In this document: in pieces, positions 35,978 to 50,900 of the stretch | Numbering within the stretch: the first letter of the stretch is position 1 | Layout of the letters: every line of letters begins with the position of its first letter | Assembly: GCA_900074885.1 (NCBI GenBank) | Contig: FJUW01000053.1 | Span: forward strand, 318,250 to 382,249 | Source: Rhynchosporium graminicola | Lineage: Eukaryota; Ascomycota; Leotiomycetes; Helotiales; Ploettnerulaceae | Length of the DNA stretch: 64,000 bases | Reading direction: 5' to 3' | Notes under the pieces: model-generated | Told to the model about the DNA's origin: nothing | What the model saw: the letters and a program-made list of their open reading frames with translations, nothing else | Databases searched by the model: none | Position numbers and translations under genes: made by a program

Positions 35978-38900
35978 CTAGTCGCCGAGAGCTTTCCGGA
36001 GATCCGTCCATTTTCTCGTAAGGGTTTCATGAGCGGCATTGATCTGCAAAAAAGCGCATTAGTGAAATTCTCCATTCCATTTGGAGCCATTGTGCAGCAG
36101 CGCAAAGTACACCAGAATACGAGGAAAGTAGCTTACCTCGGCGTACTGCATCTTCGTGGCCACAAGCGTCTGCTCCATCTCCCCCATCTCCTCCTCCAAC
36201 CTACTATTCTCCTCATGTACCTCTTGATTCCTCTTCATCAGTCTGTCCATCTCGCTCTGCAGCCTCTGCTCCACCTCTTCCGGCTGTTTTTCAATGACAG
36301 CTCTCAACTCCACTACCTGCCCCTTCAGACTCTCATTCTCGTCTTTCAACTCCTGGTTCTCAACCATGGTTTTAACGAGATCGGTTGCGAGGGCTGCGTG
36401 TTCGCTATCGTGCTCTTCGACGCGCTCTTCTAGTCTCCGCACCTTTTGGGAGAGGGAGGCGTTGTGTGATTTCAGGGTGTCGAGCTCGGTTTCGCGCTCT
36501 TTTTCGAGGCGCGTCTTTTCTTCCCATTCTTGACGGTAGGTTTTCAGGATCTCAGGCGTGATCTTCACAGAACATGCATCCTGAATAAGCTGATCTGCTC
36601 GATAAACCTCCTTATCAATACTCGCCCCCGAGCTTCCAAAGAACCCAGATTCAAGAATCGAGCCCGCGGAAGGCGCTTGGTCGATGTAAACATCAAAGAC
36701 TTTATCCTTGAGGAAGTTTGTCAAGGCGACCATGTCAGTCATGCCGAGAAGGGCAGCGGCGTTCTTTTGCATGAGCACGATTCCGAATTTGATGATTGCT
36801 TCGAGGCCTTCGGAGAGAATGAGGTCGTAAATGCGGAGAACCAGTTGGAGAGGGAAGCGGTAGGCGAAGAGTGTGAGGAACCATTGCGTGGCGTAGAGGT
36901 GGGGGGTGACTTGGCGGCGGTGCAAATGGCAGTACAGTGCCGGTTCGAAGTCTTCTAGTAGGCGCTCGAATTGGTAGAGGTGCATGTGGAGGCCTGGCAT
37001 GTCGGCTTTGAACAGATCGCGAAGGTGGTATTGGTTCATTAATCGCACGAGTAGACAAAATGCCTCTTCTTCTGGCATCTACAGAATGTAAGTTTATGAG
37101 AGTCTGGAAAGTGCTGTAATACTTACGTTGAAAAGTAAAGGCATAGCAAGGAAATTCATGCCTTGTGCATATCCTACTCCCTCATCGAAGAGTGCATATG
37201 CCCTACAGACTCCGAACAAACCTTCCTGAAGTCCAGAGCTGGCCGCGAATTTTGAAAAGCTGGTTCGAGCACCAAGATCCCGCTTGATGGCCTTGTCTAG
37301 CTTCAGTAACGCTGCCGCATCTTCCTTAGCTTTCTTCTTCTTGTCTGCCAAAGTGACAGCGTGTGCTTTGGCTAACATTTCCGGATCTTTAGGTGGGGAT
37401 GGCGATCGCATGCCGTTGGTACTCGTCGTACCTGGAGTAGAATGGTCCGATCTGATCGAGGAGGCTGACGAGACCACTACATCGTCCCTCCCATTGAGGC
37501 TCGTAGATGCACTCGATCCACTCAGCCGATCCTTATCCTTTTCTGTTCCACGGTTTACAAGATCTCGGTATACGCTCTCGAGCTCTTCGTTCTTGCTCTG
37601 GGCCAGAATCTGCCACACCACGCCTCGTATAGCATTTGGAATACCCGTCGTTATGGCTCGATTCAACTCTTCCGGACTCGTCCTCGCAACCGCAGCTGGG
37701 CCTTCGTCTACAACAGCCTGCCACAAATCCCAATCGACATCTTCTCCTCCTGCTGATGGCCCAGCAGAAACCCCCGAAGCTGTACCAGGTGCCAAGGCCG
37801 GATTGACAGTGGTTGGATTCGGACTCGGTGGTGGATGTGGGGATGATGGAGACGTGGCGTGGTGATCATCTACTGCAGGGCTTGTGAGACCACCAATGCT
37901 AAATGTCGCAGTCCGTGATAGCATACCTGTAAATCCTCCGCCAGATTTATCATCTTCAGGCAATGCCGTGATGCCTGCCTCTTCCCTCATCCGTAGTAAC
38001 TTGAATCTGTCCCTCAGACTATTCCTCGCTGGTCGCCCGTTCGCTCCTGTTACGTTTCCTTCATCGCCCTCCTCCAATTTGCTTAACATCATTTCGGGGT
38101 TACTGCTGATCGTGGCAATTGAAGATGCTGTGTTCCTTCTGGTTCCGTTTCTATCTGCAGATGGTAATGGTGGAGGGGCTTCCTTTTGCGACGTATTTCG
38201 TGATAGCCAGGAGAAAGGACTTGTCAATTTCCTTGTAGGCGGCGCAGCAGGTGGGGGCGCGTGTGATTGTACCGGCGCGGGAGGTGGAGGTGCTGACCAA
38301 GGCACAGAAGGAAGAGCACCAGAGAGTCCTTGCAGAGCGGGTTTGGCATTCTTGGACGGTAATGGAGGACCTTTCACGGATTCTGTAAATGTTTCTAGTC
38401 AGTGATCTGCAAGTAGTAAGGATCTGCTAATGTAACAAATACCTCGAGAAGTTACCGGCTTGACAGGAGTCAATTCCTCGGATTCCAGGCTCACAGTATC
38501 TAAATTGGCGTTGTCAAGGGATGATGTTGTTGACACACGATGCGAAGTCAACAGAGGGGAGTTTGGCTGCTTGATGTCCTCGTTTTCGTTAGGCATATCC
38601 TCTTTCGATTCCGTAGTTGGAACTGCTGTGACTGGAGGCTGATCTTTATCCGACTTCTCTTGAGAGTTGCTCCTTGAGGTCGCGAAGGATGGTCGCTTTG
38701 TTAAAGATCGAGTCCTCTCCATGGAAGGCCGCTTAGGGGCCTCGAGTTCCGTAGTATCGGTCGCATCTTCGAAAGTGTCCTACGAACGGAACAGAATTAG
38801 CAAAGTCCGTCTACGTCTTCGATGTCAATTCCAATTCCAATTCCAATTGTTGTTCATCCATGCTGCCAGGTGTTGTTGGTATTAGGTTGCCTATCAGACA

Positions 38901-39005
38901 TACAGTTTCTCGATCCGAGCTATCAGCATTTGAATTCCTCCTCGTCTGCTCCTTCACCTCTACCAAGATAGGCTCCTCTTTCTCTTTGTTCTCGTGTTCG
39001 GACAT
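35978..39005 (-). CDS. GYP5: Gyp5-type TBC domain Rab GTPase-activating protein
   Basis: Exons: 39005-38904, 38779-38443, 38382-37127, 37078-36137 and 36043-35978, giving 900 residues. A disordered, Ser/Pro-rich N-terminal ~380 residues leads to a TBC domain (~385-690): ITTGIPNAIRGVVWQILAQ, IKRDLGARTSF (Arg finger), GVGYAQGMNFLAMPLLFN (Gln finger in YAQGMN), PGLHMHLYQFERLLEDFEP and TQWFLTLFAYRFPL. A coiled coil (~760-880) follows and the protein ends in TRKWTDLRKALGD. Both catalytic fingers are present, so it should stimulate GTP hydrolysis on Sec4/Ypt1-class Rabs in exocytosis. The first intron starts at GTATGT inside a longer open frame; that choice alone keeps the phase. The last exon is only 22 codons. 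Confidence 0.92.
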
Positions 39006-41935
39006 TGTTACTGCTTGCTGCGAAATCGAGTCGAGTGTTGGGAGAGGTGGTTCGAGAGCCTTGAGGTCAGGAGGTGGCCGAGGCCATTAAGCATGCAGAT
39101 CTCCGAGGGCTACACAGTACTGGCAACTTGGGGACGTGATTGCAGCCTGCAGTCGTGAAGTGAGCGAGGGTGTTCAGTCGAGATAGTCGCTGTGAGTAAA
39201 TTCGAATATTGACAGTGGTCGGCTTTGATGGTGGACCTGGTACTGGAATTTGGTGCTTCCTCAGGTTCAGGGATCCCGCGTCGGACGCCAGGTACCTTGA
39301 CTGCCGATGGAAGTACTTATAGCCACAATAGGTAGATACTTATAGCAGGTCTCTTCGTTGACCAGCAAATGTTAGATAAGTAAGGTTTCAAAAGTCAGAC
39401 AGATGTCTTGATAGATATAGATAAAAGGTAAAACAGAAAATGTATCTTGAAGGCAGTAGTTAGTTGGCAATTATCTCATACAGTATCGTGAGTGAAGCTC
39501 ATTAACGACACATAGCAGTTCATCTCTCATCCGCATCTTTTTGCAGGGTCAATCCTCCGCTCCTGCCTGTCATAGGTAGATACTGTACTGTACTGTAGGT
39601 AGGTAATCTATCTATTTCCGATTGCTGCACCAGCTCCAGCCAGATGCAGGGGGTATAAGGATATAAAAACAATCTCGGCCTATCAGAGAGCAGAACGGGA
39701 ACCCTGACCTGAAACAGGCGATCTGATATTCCGGGTTTTTTCTTGGGTATAGTTTGGGGTTGAGTGAGTATTATTTCCACCTACAGGTAGGTGCCTTGCT
39801 AGGGGGGATCCATCGTCTTGGAGGAGTCTACATGTGCAATGTGAATAGTTATATGAGCTGGCTTTGAGTCAGAAGAGGCTGCTTGCTTGGCAGTACGAAA
39901 CGTATATTGCATATTATGCTTAGTTAGCTACCTAGGTATTCTTGCTGATATAGTGCGTATACTAGTTCCTATGAACTTAGTCTCAACTCCTCGTCTTACA
40001 GTACAGCAGCTAGGACTTTCCCGAACGTGACAATTCCTACTCATCAAATGATCATAGGAGATGTGACGAGACGACTCAGATTGAGTTCGTTGAACATCGC
40101 AGAGCTTCCCTAGGACATTTATAACCTCCTGAACTCGAATTGTACAATGGCCAGGGAATAACAGCACGTGGGTAGCAGGTAGGTACCGTAACTTTCAACT
40201 CCCAACCTACCTTAGGTACAGTATATATTATCATGTTGGACCTATAAGTATGATTGCACGAGGGCTTTGCTCGCCTCCGCTCCAAGACCGTTCGTTTGCT
40301 GAGCTAGCACAGCCCCAGCCTGGCGAGCAAGGCTGGTTGAAAGATGGGATGGCTGACCATCAACAGGCTGAAGACCGAGACTCTCAGTTCGTAGTCCAGC
40401 ATATTCTGTATTTGGAGTTGGAGCTATGAACTTTCTTTTTTTGTGATGTGATATAATCATGTATAAGTAACATTGTCAGTCTTCGAGATGCCTGTTGCCG
40501 AAACGAGCCCGGAGGTCCTGGCTAGCAACTAGAGAATGGAAAGCAGCCGTTGACAACAATGACAACGCCTACTTCGTGACACAGATACTTCTCTTAGGAT
40601 AGTCACCAAGGCATCGCATTTTTTTAAATCTGGGAGCTTTTGCGCATCCAATCGAATTTTCGGTTTGGCGGCTTCTGTATCATATCCAGCAGTAATATTT
40701 CAGCTTGTGGACCCGTGGGTACTATAGGTACGTTTTTCTGTTGATTGTCATACTAGCTCGATATGATGTTTGATACAGTAAGTACCTAAGCGGGGGAAAT
40801 GTAGAGCAAGATGCCCAGATCCAGAAAAAGTGTATGCCAACGAAGATCAGACCTTCCTTGCCTCTACATGGGGACTATATATCATCTCCTTTCGCCTCTC
40901 GATAACAACAAAACAAGCAACCCATGGAGCTGATGTGGACAGAAGCGTATCGATATAAGTACTACATGACAAGGGTAAGGTAGAGAGAGAGAGAGAGGTT
41001 CTTGACCGCCTAGCATGAAATGCCTGAAGAAGCTCTGACAATTTATCATTGCGGCTCAAAATTTGTACAGCTTCATCTTTTCTGGGGAGTTGTATAGACT
41101 GTGATTTGTATATATGAATAATGAATTATTCCATACTAGGTGGCTAAGAAGTGTACGGTAGAATGAGATGAGGTTTCACTAATTCGATAACCTTTATTGA
41201 CTCTTTGACCCAGAAGAGTGAAAGAGCCTACCTACCCAAGGTATAAATAAGTATCTATCTACATACTTATAACTCGAGCCTAAGGTATAAGAATCCTGCA
41301 CTGACGTCGCTAGCGAGCAAGCGGCCGCAGCATCTTTCCAGCAGCCGGCCAGCTACCCTACCCTCACGTCTTCCTTACAATAACTCCATCTCCATCTGCT
41401 TTTCCCTCTACCTCTCTACAACCTTCCCCCACCACATCACCCAACAACCACCGAATAATCAATCACCGCGAATCCTTCCTAAGAGTGCTGGTCCCTCATA
41501 CCAGTTCCTCGACTCCTCTTCATCGACAGCGATACCGAAGGGCGCCTGCACCGTTCCCTTTCGTCACGCTCTTTTCGATTTCTCAACTCGCGACCGAGAT
41601 CGTCTTCACCTTCTTTCCGACGACGCACATCACCAGTTGCCGTGCTGGTCATCGTTTGGTCCGGGACCGTTACCTCATTCTCTGAAGCTCACGTTTGAGC
41701 AGGTCTTTGTCGCCTTCGTGATAACTAATCTAAAGACTTCGCGCGGCTACACTTGGAGCTCCGGTCACAACTTTTCCTACACGGACAAACGCCCAACTCA
41801 CAAAGACGCTAGGGGCGATCCAGCGTGGACGCTCCTTGAACCATCTGCCAAGCTGTCGACAGCTAGGATATCTACGGAGGTAGTGGAGGGGGTCAAAATC
41901 ATATAACCAGCGGTCTTTCCGCTTCCGCCATCACC
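39006..41935. other. Long divergent promoter region between GYP5 and TOM1
   Basis: About 2.9 kb with no supported gene. It has many copies of TAGGTA/TACCTA (for example near 39325, 39572, 39594, 39930, 40177, 40210, 40725, 40780 and 41225) and a short GA run at 40983-40997. The last ~550 bp before 41936 are pyrimidine-rich, in keeping with a TOM1 leader. Confidence 0.6.
41370..41470 (+). promoter_or_regulatory. Pyrimidine-rich core promoter/leader of TOM1
   Basis: A CT-rich tract (TCCATCTGCTTTTCCCTCTA and on) followed by CA-rich sequence lies about 0.5 kb upstream of the TOM1 ATG. Such tracts are typical of transcription start regions in filamentous ascomycetes. The exact start site is not visible. 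Confidence 0.35.
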
Positions 41936-44900
41936 ATGGTCCGAATAACGAAGACTATGCAGGCGAAGCATGTCGAATCTATGGTGAGCTTCATTGCTCC
42001 AGTTCTGATGCCAAATTACTGACCGTGTTTCTAGTCGCCATTCGTCAAGGAGTTTCGAAACGCAGCTTGTACTGTTCCTTTGCCCCTCCTCCCACAACAT
42101 CTCACAACCTTTCCTTCAAGATGGCCATTCCCTCGGGGCGACCTCTACCATTGGATCCCACTGCTCAATCGCTTCGATGACGTCCTTGACAAGTTCTGCG
42201 ATACCTACAAGCTGGAAGATCCTCAAACCAGTGACTTTGGCTGTGAGATCCTCCAGTCCGGGATCAGCGAGACAGAAGTTACTGCCCCGACCGGACATGA
42301 CCTGAAAGGGCTTGGTTTTTCCACTGAAGGGGATAGGGAGTTGGTGGAGTCGATATTGCAGTTCTCGAAGATGCTTCTACAGAACTGCGGAAACAGGAGC
42401 GTTTACGCAAGCAGTTCACACCTCAGCAAATTTTTGAACAGCACGTCGCTATCACTACTCGAAGTTACATTGGAGCTTGGTTCGGAACTCGCACAGCGAT
42501 ACCAGGCAGCTCTGAAGCGCATGAATATCCCGGTCCGCAACGTCAGCAATGCGCTTCTGGCAAATCACTACAATATCAATTTGGATCGAGTTTTACAGCT
42601 GGCCTTGCCATTTTCAAAGAGCGTAACGAGCCCGGCCGAAGCTGTCCAGCCCGTAACTCCAGCAACTCCAGCGACTCCATCAGCCAAGGGCAAGGAGAAG
42701 GCAATATTCAATATGCCAGCACAGAAGGGTGCCACAACGACCGTGTATGCAAGTGAATTGGTTTCGATTGTTAATGGCGGATCTGCAGTTGGCAGCAGCC
42801 CAAAGAGCGTTCGGAATGGTGCATCTTCTCTGCCTGCCACAGAAACTGGCTGGGAGGAATGGGGAGATGTCAAACTTTTGTTTTATCCAAAGACGAATGT
42901 TGAGCCAGATACAAGTGGCAATTCCAGCACCCCCGCTCCAGCACCTTATACTCCTTCAGGCATGCCAGCAACCCCAACGCCTTCACGGAGATCCAATCTT
43001 GGCCCAGGCTCAACACGCAGTGATAGGCAAAGCACTAGTGACGAGTCCCCATCTCCTCTGCCTCGTGCTTCGACATTTCCTGCTCTCAATAATGAGGATA
43101 CTGCGCGTCCTAACTTCAAAGTCATCCAGATTTCTTCATCTAAGATTAAATCAAATGGTCTACATGCTCTCCTGAGAGAGCATATGTCGGATCTACCCGT
43201 CGACCAGAAATACGAACTTTTGACAAAGCTTCGTGTGGCAAATGCATTGAAAACATCAGTAGAGACGAGACGTCTAATGTTAGCAGTCAGATTGTTGGCC
43301 ATCACAAACCTGGCGTACATCCATTCCGAACCCGTATTCCTAGAGACCGTTCTGAAGCAGGACAGCGAAGAGCCTCGTCGGTTACAGCTCATATATCAGC
43401 TTGCAGAGTTGATCCACCCCCCTACTGAAGGTGAGGTTGCAGTACCTCGTGGAATCCAGACTTTGGCATTTGCACTTCTGGATGCAATGGCGAGTCTTCA
43501 GAGCAAGTTCTCTGATGTTTGCGCCGCTTTGAATACAAATGTCAATCACGGAGTCCTTCTTTATGTTGTTCGCAAGGCCGTCGCGGAAATGAGCAAAGAT
43601 GATGACGAGTCTCAGCGTACTGAAGATGATGTCTGGCGTGGCTATCTTTTCGCACTTGTGGCCAACCTGTCTGTTAATCCTCGTACAGGGAGCGACCTGG
43701 TTACCGCTGGACTCATACCGATTCTGGTCGAGGTTCTTGCTCTTCGCACTCCCATTGCTAAGCTTTACCAGCCGCAGATCCTCAGCTTCCTCGACACCAT
43801 TATGTACAGCGCACGAGAAGCATTTACTGCCTTGGTTGGAGCAGATGGACTGGATGCAGTGTCTAGCTTGATCGTGCATGAGGTAGGTATCGCTTCAGAC
43901 AGCGCCGCAGCTGGTAATGGAATGCCACCTCAATACCGATCTTCACTTGTGGATTACAGTATCCCTTTCTATGACCAGCAGATTTTGAAGTGGCTTTTCA
44001 AGTTCATTCATCATATGATGTCAACTGCCGGTGGCTATGGTGGTAATTTCGACCGCCTACTTAGAAATCTGATCGACTCTTCTCAACTCCTTGGTAGCCT
44101 TCGTCAGATCATTGGAAATGCTCATCTCTATGGTTCCACCGTATGGACCAATGCAGTCAGCATTTTGAACGACTTCATTAACAACGAGCCGACAAGTTTT
44201 GCAGTTATTGCTGAAGCTGGACTCAGCAGGGGTCTTCTTGAGGCTGTCACTGGTACGACGATTGTTATGCCGGTAGAGTTGAAAAAGTCGGAACATGGTG
44301 CTGCTGCTTCTAGCGAAGAATCAACAACTTCCACTGTAGCAGCAGCAGCAGGAAGTCCCAATTCTTCCTCAGACGAGGATGAGGACGAGGATGAGCTCAG
44401 CGAACAACCAGAATACACGGTTGCTCCACTCACAGTCGCCATGCTACAGAAACCGCGCGAGGGACAATTAGCTCGAGGCATCCTCCCAAACTCTGAGACC
44501 ATCAACATCGTGCCCCAAGCATTCAGCGCCATATGCCTGAACAATGCCGGTATGAAGATGTTCCAGGCGTCAAAAGCCCTAGAGATTTTCTTCGAGATTT
44601 TCGAGAGTCCTGAGCATGTCAAGTGCATGGAGTCAAATAAGGACTTACCTGGTAACCTCGGCAGCAGTTTTGATGAGCTTGTCCGTCATCATCCTCCTTT
44701 GAAGGACGCCATCCTGCAATCGATTGTCAACATGGTAGCTCGAGTTGATTACTTGTGCAAGATTAAAGCTGAAAGCAGCAAGATTGGTGCCAAGTTGTGG
44801 ACCACTGATATTTCGGGCAAGCCTGTGGTTGCGGATGATCAACTTAGCCTATCTCTTGTTGACCGCTCCATCAAAGGTAAAGGAAAGGCCGTGGATGATA

Positions 44901-47900
44901 GCGGCGACGTGGAAATGCAAGACGCTGACTCCAGCTCTGATGCAGCTTTACTTGTGCAGTCAAGCTCACCTGACATCAACTCAACCGAATCGATGACTCC
45001 CTACATTACCGCTGTTGCGACGTTTCTTTCGTCGATGTTTGGTAACACCGTTGCTCGGACTGAGTTCTGCAACAAGGGTGGTCTTGAGCACATTCTCAAT
45101 CTCGCTCACTCGCCCTGTCTCTCCTATGACTTTGGCGACTCTTCTGCGTGTCGAACATTTCACCACGTTATTTCTCAACTCGCGGACGCAAAGCCACATT
45201 TGGTCATGCCATCCTTGTTGAAGAGAGCTCACAATGCTGCTGATGATCTGCAACCTTTCATCGCAAACGATAGAGATACATTCTTCTTCGCCCCTTTCAT
45301 CAACGAAGAGGCTCGCCAAGCTGTTGGTGCTGAGACCCTCTCTCAGGGCACAAAGTTTGCAAAGGCCTTGGTCAACCTCCACTCATTGATTCCCATCATC
45401 AACTCGTGCTTTCAACCCCCAAGCTACAACCACAGAGTTAACACCAATTTCTTTGTTCAAGTCAATGTTGCCGATTATTACATCCGCTTCGTAAACACAC
45501 TTGGTCCATTGATGGGTGCTACTTTTATTGAAGATATGAGATTGCGGAAAGCTGTTCCTGAATCGTGGCAGAACTCGAGTCGTGTAAAGGACTCTGGTTT
45601 TGGGGAGTCAAGCGCCGATGTGTCTGCTGCATCCGAGTCGTCAACTGAGACGAGTGCTGAAGCACTGCCACCGACTAGTATAGTTGGTGCCTCGAACGGA
45701 GATCTGCCAGAATCTGCCGAGGGCAAAGCACCATCTACTCCTGACAAGTCGTCCAAGACAGTGTCGGAAACCGAGCAATCGTCTCCATCCTTTAAGAATT
45801 ATCTGACCCTCAGATACCTTCTTGGTCAGATGACTCGAGTCATCACTCCTTTCTTCCAGACACTTGGTAAGGCACTTGTTACCAAGAGAACCCCCGACAA
45901 TTTTCAGAAGCAGGGCCATCTAGCCATGGCGGATGCACTGGTGCAGTCTATCTTGAGCCAGCTAAGTCCCTCGGAGAACGAGTGCTCGGAAGAGAAATTT
46001 ACATATTGGATCGGATTCCTGCACTGTCTGAGAGACATGTTGATTGAACGTAAGCAAGCTTCCGTCATTGAACAGTTCCGTACTGACTACAGACTAGATC
46101 AACGCCACGGTGACCGTCCAATCCAGATCCTCACCATCGTGTTGCAAGCCTTCAAGGAGCGTGGTGGAATGGACACGCTCAATCACATGTTGGACGTGTT
46201 GACTTCAGAAATTCGCAAGGTTCCACAACAGCCCCAACGACCGGACTTGCGCGAAAAAAAGACCGAAGACCTTCTGTTGTACGACCTTGCAATTGTGGGG
46301 ACCACACACATTCTTTCTCTTTATAGAGAAATTGTCAACGGCAGAAACCTGACTGAATCCAATCAAACCATGTCGATGCTAGCAAGAGCCGAGCGTGAAA
46401 GACGACTAGACATCCCTGATGTGTTTTCGCCCCCTCAATTGCTTGTTGACCTACGAATGGCTGTACTTCCTGCCGTCCGCAAACTGTGGGGATCCAACGA
46501 GCTCATTGAAAAGGGCACAAGTCAGATTTCAGAGAAGCTTATTGAGGTCATCCGAACAATTGCAGTAGCCGATCACGAGGCAAATGCGCACAAGAGAGGC
46601 GACGCTTTGACAGTCCCAGGCAAGCACGTTCACAAGGCCTTCAAGCTGAACTCTGAGTATCAAACTGCCTTGGGTGCCGACATGATCGGTGCTGGGAATA
46701 GTGATCTTGCAGACGAGGCACTCTATCGCTGCAACAATAATCTCACCAATGCCATGGAGTATTGCAGAATGGTTGCCACAAACTCCCTACAGCGACATCC
46801 AGTTCCAGTCGGCGACATCGTCTCGCGTACTCTGGAGGCAAATCCCGCTTCGCACCCTCAAACTAGTGATGCGACGGGTACAGCAACCCCTGAGGATCAG
46901 GCCATGGTGGGAAGCGTCATGGACATCGTCGGTCGTCTCAATGACATCGTAACTCCTGCTGCCGCTACACCTACCAGTGAAGCCGGTAGCATCGACCAGG
47001 CGTTGGCTCAGGTTGTCAATAACTACGCGAATCGAGCAGCCGATAGTACAGCTACGCCTTCCGCTTCAACACCGACAGTCTCATCTGCGTCGAAGCCTCC
47101 GCCAAAGGTTGAGGCTTTATCAAAACGTGTAACTGTCGATGACCTGAACGAAGAGCGAGCCCTGATCAGGGACAATTTAATCGATAAGTGTCTTGATGTC
47201 ATCAACGCTCATGGCGACGTGACTCACGAGATTTCGGATTTGATCACTACAGTGGTCAACAAGTCAGAAGACCCCGCAACACAGCGAAAGGTCGTCAGCG
47301 AGACTCTGGTCATTGCTCTGATGTCATTTGCTGGAGAAGAGGATCTGCGAGTAACTGGCAAGAAAGTCGCTGCTTATGCCAATCTTCTGGCTCTCATGCT
47401 TCGAGACAAGTTATTCTACGCAGCTGCCGTGGAAGAGTTGAAGGAAAACCTAGGTACCTTACTTACATTCATCAAGTTGTCTCCCAATCACTCCGCAGAG
47501 GAGCGATCTCCATGGGTCCCTCAAATCCTACTCATTGTCGAGATGCTTCTGAGCGAGGATGCTCGACCACAGAAGACTAAGTGGACTTTGCCTAAGGATG
47601 AAAACGATATTCCGGAGCCTCCCGTTTTGCAAGTCATCGAGCCTTCGGTTGGAGAAGAAGAGCGGGCCCAGCTTTTAGAGGCTGTTCTTGACATTCTGAT
47701 CCGGGTTAACAAGGATGAAGGCCTTGCGCTTGCAGTTTTGCGTATCTTGATCATCCTGAGTCGAACTCGATCCATTGCACAGAGAATTGGAGAGAAGAAG
47801 AACATTCAGCGACTCTTTGTTATGGCCAAGCAACTCGCTGGCGCCAGTTCCACCACGATCCAAGGCCCTCTACTGATAATTCTTCGCCACATCATTGAAG

Positions 47901-50900
47901 ATGCCGAGACAATTAAGCAAATAATGCGAGCAGAGATTAAGACATTCATGGAAACCAACCGCCAGACTCGCAATATTGATGAAAAGACATACCTTCGAGG
48001 CTTATCACACACAGCTCTGCGTAGTCCCGAATTATTCGTGGAGGCTACCAACGAGATGGTCAAATTTAGCCGCTGGGTTTACCAACCTCATGATGGCCGA
48101 CTCAGCTCGCTCGTGTTGAAGGATCGTACAACAGAGCCTGCCCCCAAGGATGACAGCGTACAACCTACAGTACAAGCTACTGAAGACCTGTCTATCCAAG
48201 ACGTCAAGACATCTACTGAAGCTGTTGATACAGAGATGACAGACATCGTTAAGCCGACTACGCATGAGCAGAAGTTGCCAGTAGTAGAGAATCCTGATGG
48301 TGTCATCCATTTCTTGCTTTGCGAGCTTCTCAACTACAGAGATGTTGAGGATAAGGATAAGGAATCCGCACCCGTTGCTACTTCTATCGAGAGCAGCTCA
48401 TCTCGCAATGACGATACAACTAATCTAAGCACACCATCAGAATCGGGATCAGCCTCGGCCAAGGACAAGCCTAAATCATCTTCCAAGCAGGATTTCAAGG
48501 CGGAAGAACATCCAATCTACATCTACAGATGCTTCATTCTTCAGTGTCTTACGGAGCTTCTTTCGTCTTACAACCGCACAAAGATTGAGTTCATCAATTT
48601 CAAGCGCAGTGCTCCACCTCAGTCGATGACTCCCTCAAAGCCACGCTCAAGTGTGGTTAACTATCTCCTCTACGATTTGATTCCTCTTGGGACCCTGGAT
48701 CATGCGGAGAACACTACCCTTCGGAAGAAGCTTGTCACATCAAACTGGGCAGATTCGGTGCTTACGGCACTTCTGTGCAAAACTGGGGAGCAACCTGCAG
48801 ATAAGTCTCGCGAGCCATATGATAGCGAAAATGAGCCAGATTTGCTGTTTGTTCGTCGCTTCGTCCTTGAAAATATTCTCAAGGCATACTCCCAAGCAAG
48901 CGCCTCCACTGAAACTTTAGATGTCAAATATGCCCGAATGCTCGCTCTCGCGGATCTCATGAATCACATCATGAGCGGCAAGGAGAACGTCGGCCCCACA
49001 GACACCTCGGTCGCAAATATGTCTCAAAAGCAGCTTCGCCGTATCATGTTCGAGAAGGGCTACGTCGCAGCTTTGACTGCCTCTATTGCAGATGTCGATC
49101 TCAACTTTCCAGGTGCAAAACGAGCTGTGAAATACATTCTTCGTCCTCTTAAAACCTTGACCACAACCGCCGTTCAGCTCAGCGATCTTGCTTTGATCTC
49201 TGCCACCACTGGCCAAGGAGACGAAGATGAGATTGAATCTGCAACCTCTCTGTCCGAGCCTGAGGAGGATCGCGAAGAGACTCCTGATTTGTTCCGTAAC
49301 TCGACTCTTGGTATGCTCGAATATGGCAGAGAAGAGGACTCGTCATCGGAATCTGATGATGAAGATGAGGAGATGTATGAGGGCGAGTACGAGGATGAGA
49401 TGGAGTATGACGACGAGCACGAGCCTGGAGATGACGAAGACAACATCAGTGATGAGGATGAAGAAATTGAAGGCATGGGACCCATCGAAGGTGTTGATGG
49501 CGATCATGGTCTCGATGTTGAAGTCATCATGGCAGATGATGACGATGATGAAGACGATTCAAGCAGCGATAACGATGATTCAGAAGACAACGACGGTCAC
49601 GCTGATATTATCGACGAGGCCGGAGACATCCAGCAAATCGCTGAAGATGAAATGGATGAGTGGGAAAGTGATGACCAGGACGATGATGGCGAGGAAGAAG
49701 ACTACGAGGGCCAAGCCGCTGATGCCGAAGAGCAACAATTGCATGATATGGAGATGGGTGGACCCATTGGCCATCTCGTCCGTGCTCTTGGTGGCGGAGA
49801 TGTTGATGCTGCCCAAATCATTGAGCGTATGGAGGCAGAGGGCATGGATCCTGAAGATGATGAGGATGATGAGCGTGTTCCCGGAGAGTATGTTGAAGAT
49901 GAGGATGAAGAAGGTATGTTCAAGGTTTCGGAAAGCGCGACACCAAGCTGATCTACTATAGGAGATGAGGATGATGAAGATGAGATGGATGATGAGATGT
50001 TGTTCGACCAGTATCCACGTAAGTCCTCGCTCTCGGAAATGCAAGGAAAGTACTGACAGGCTCACAGTTGATGGACCTGGAGCAGCCAGCTTCGGTTGGC
50101 AAGATGAGGTTGAGCCTCCGATGATTGCTCACCGCCGCCCTCGAGGGGTCTTCTCTCCATTCCCATTGGAAGCATTCGCCGGCGGTCCTCGTGATCCGCT
50201 GGGTGGTACGTCAGCTCAATTAATAGAAGTTATAGAGTCTGACCGCGAATTGCGGATCTTGGAGCGCGGAAACTTGAGAAGACTCAGACTGGCTAATGCT
50301 GAACAAAATGCAGTTTCGGAATACCGACCAACATACAGATCCCATCGACCAGGTGCACCTGCCCCTCGCGGTCCAGGAGACGATGGCCTCAACCCATTGC
50401 TTCAGCGAAGCTCTGCTGGAGGACCAAGCCTACATGGATCCAGTCGTGTTCCCTCGATGGGAAGCTTCATTCAAGCTATGAGCGGTGCAGGCGGAGAAAT
50501 ATTAGACATTGGCGGACGCCCATTTGGTGAGAGCCCTGCAGCAGCTGCTCTGTTGGACGAAGTCATTAGATTCTTACCGCCTATGCCAGGTCACATCGCG
50601 CGCCACGGACCAGGCCTCCAATTTCACATCACTGCTGCTCCAGGTCAGCCATTGCCACCCCATCTTCAAGCTATGTTTAGCATGCGCCCACCCCGAACCG
50701 ATAGACATCCGCATTCGACCGAGCCTGGAGGCGCCGCTTTCTTTACTCCTCAGTCGACCACTGCTAGATGGCTAGAAGAGGCTAGAATTGTCTTTGGTGC
50801 TGCTACCCTCGAGTGCTCAGCCGACCTTGCCTCTGCCATTCTCGCGCTCCTTGTTCCCCCTGCCATTGACCTCGACAAGGCGGCCAAGGTAGCCGAGGCC

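Noticed and set aside
37284..37865. 193-codon plus-strand open frame
   Set aside because: Antisense shadow of GYP5; Ser/Leu-rich without a motif.
49227..49961. 244-codon Met/Lys-rich plus-strand open frame
   Set aside because: Shadow of the acidic region of TOM1 (GAT/GAA repeats read in the next frame).
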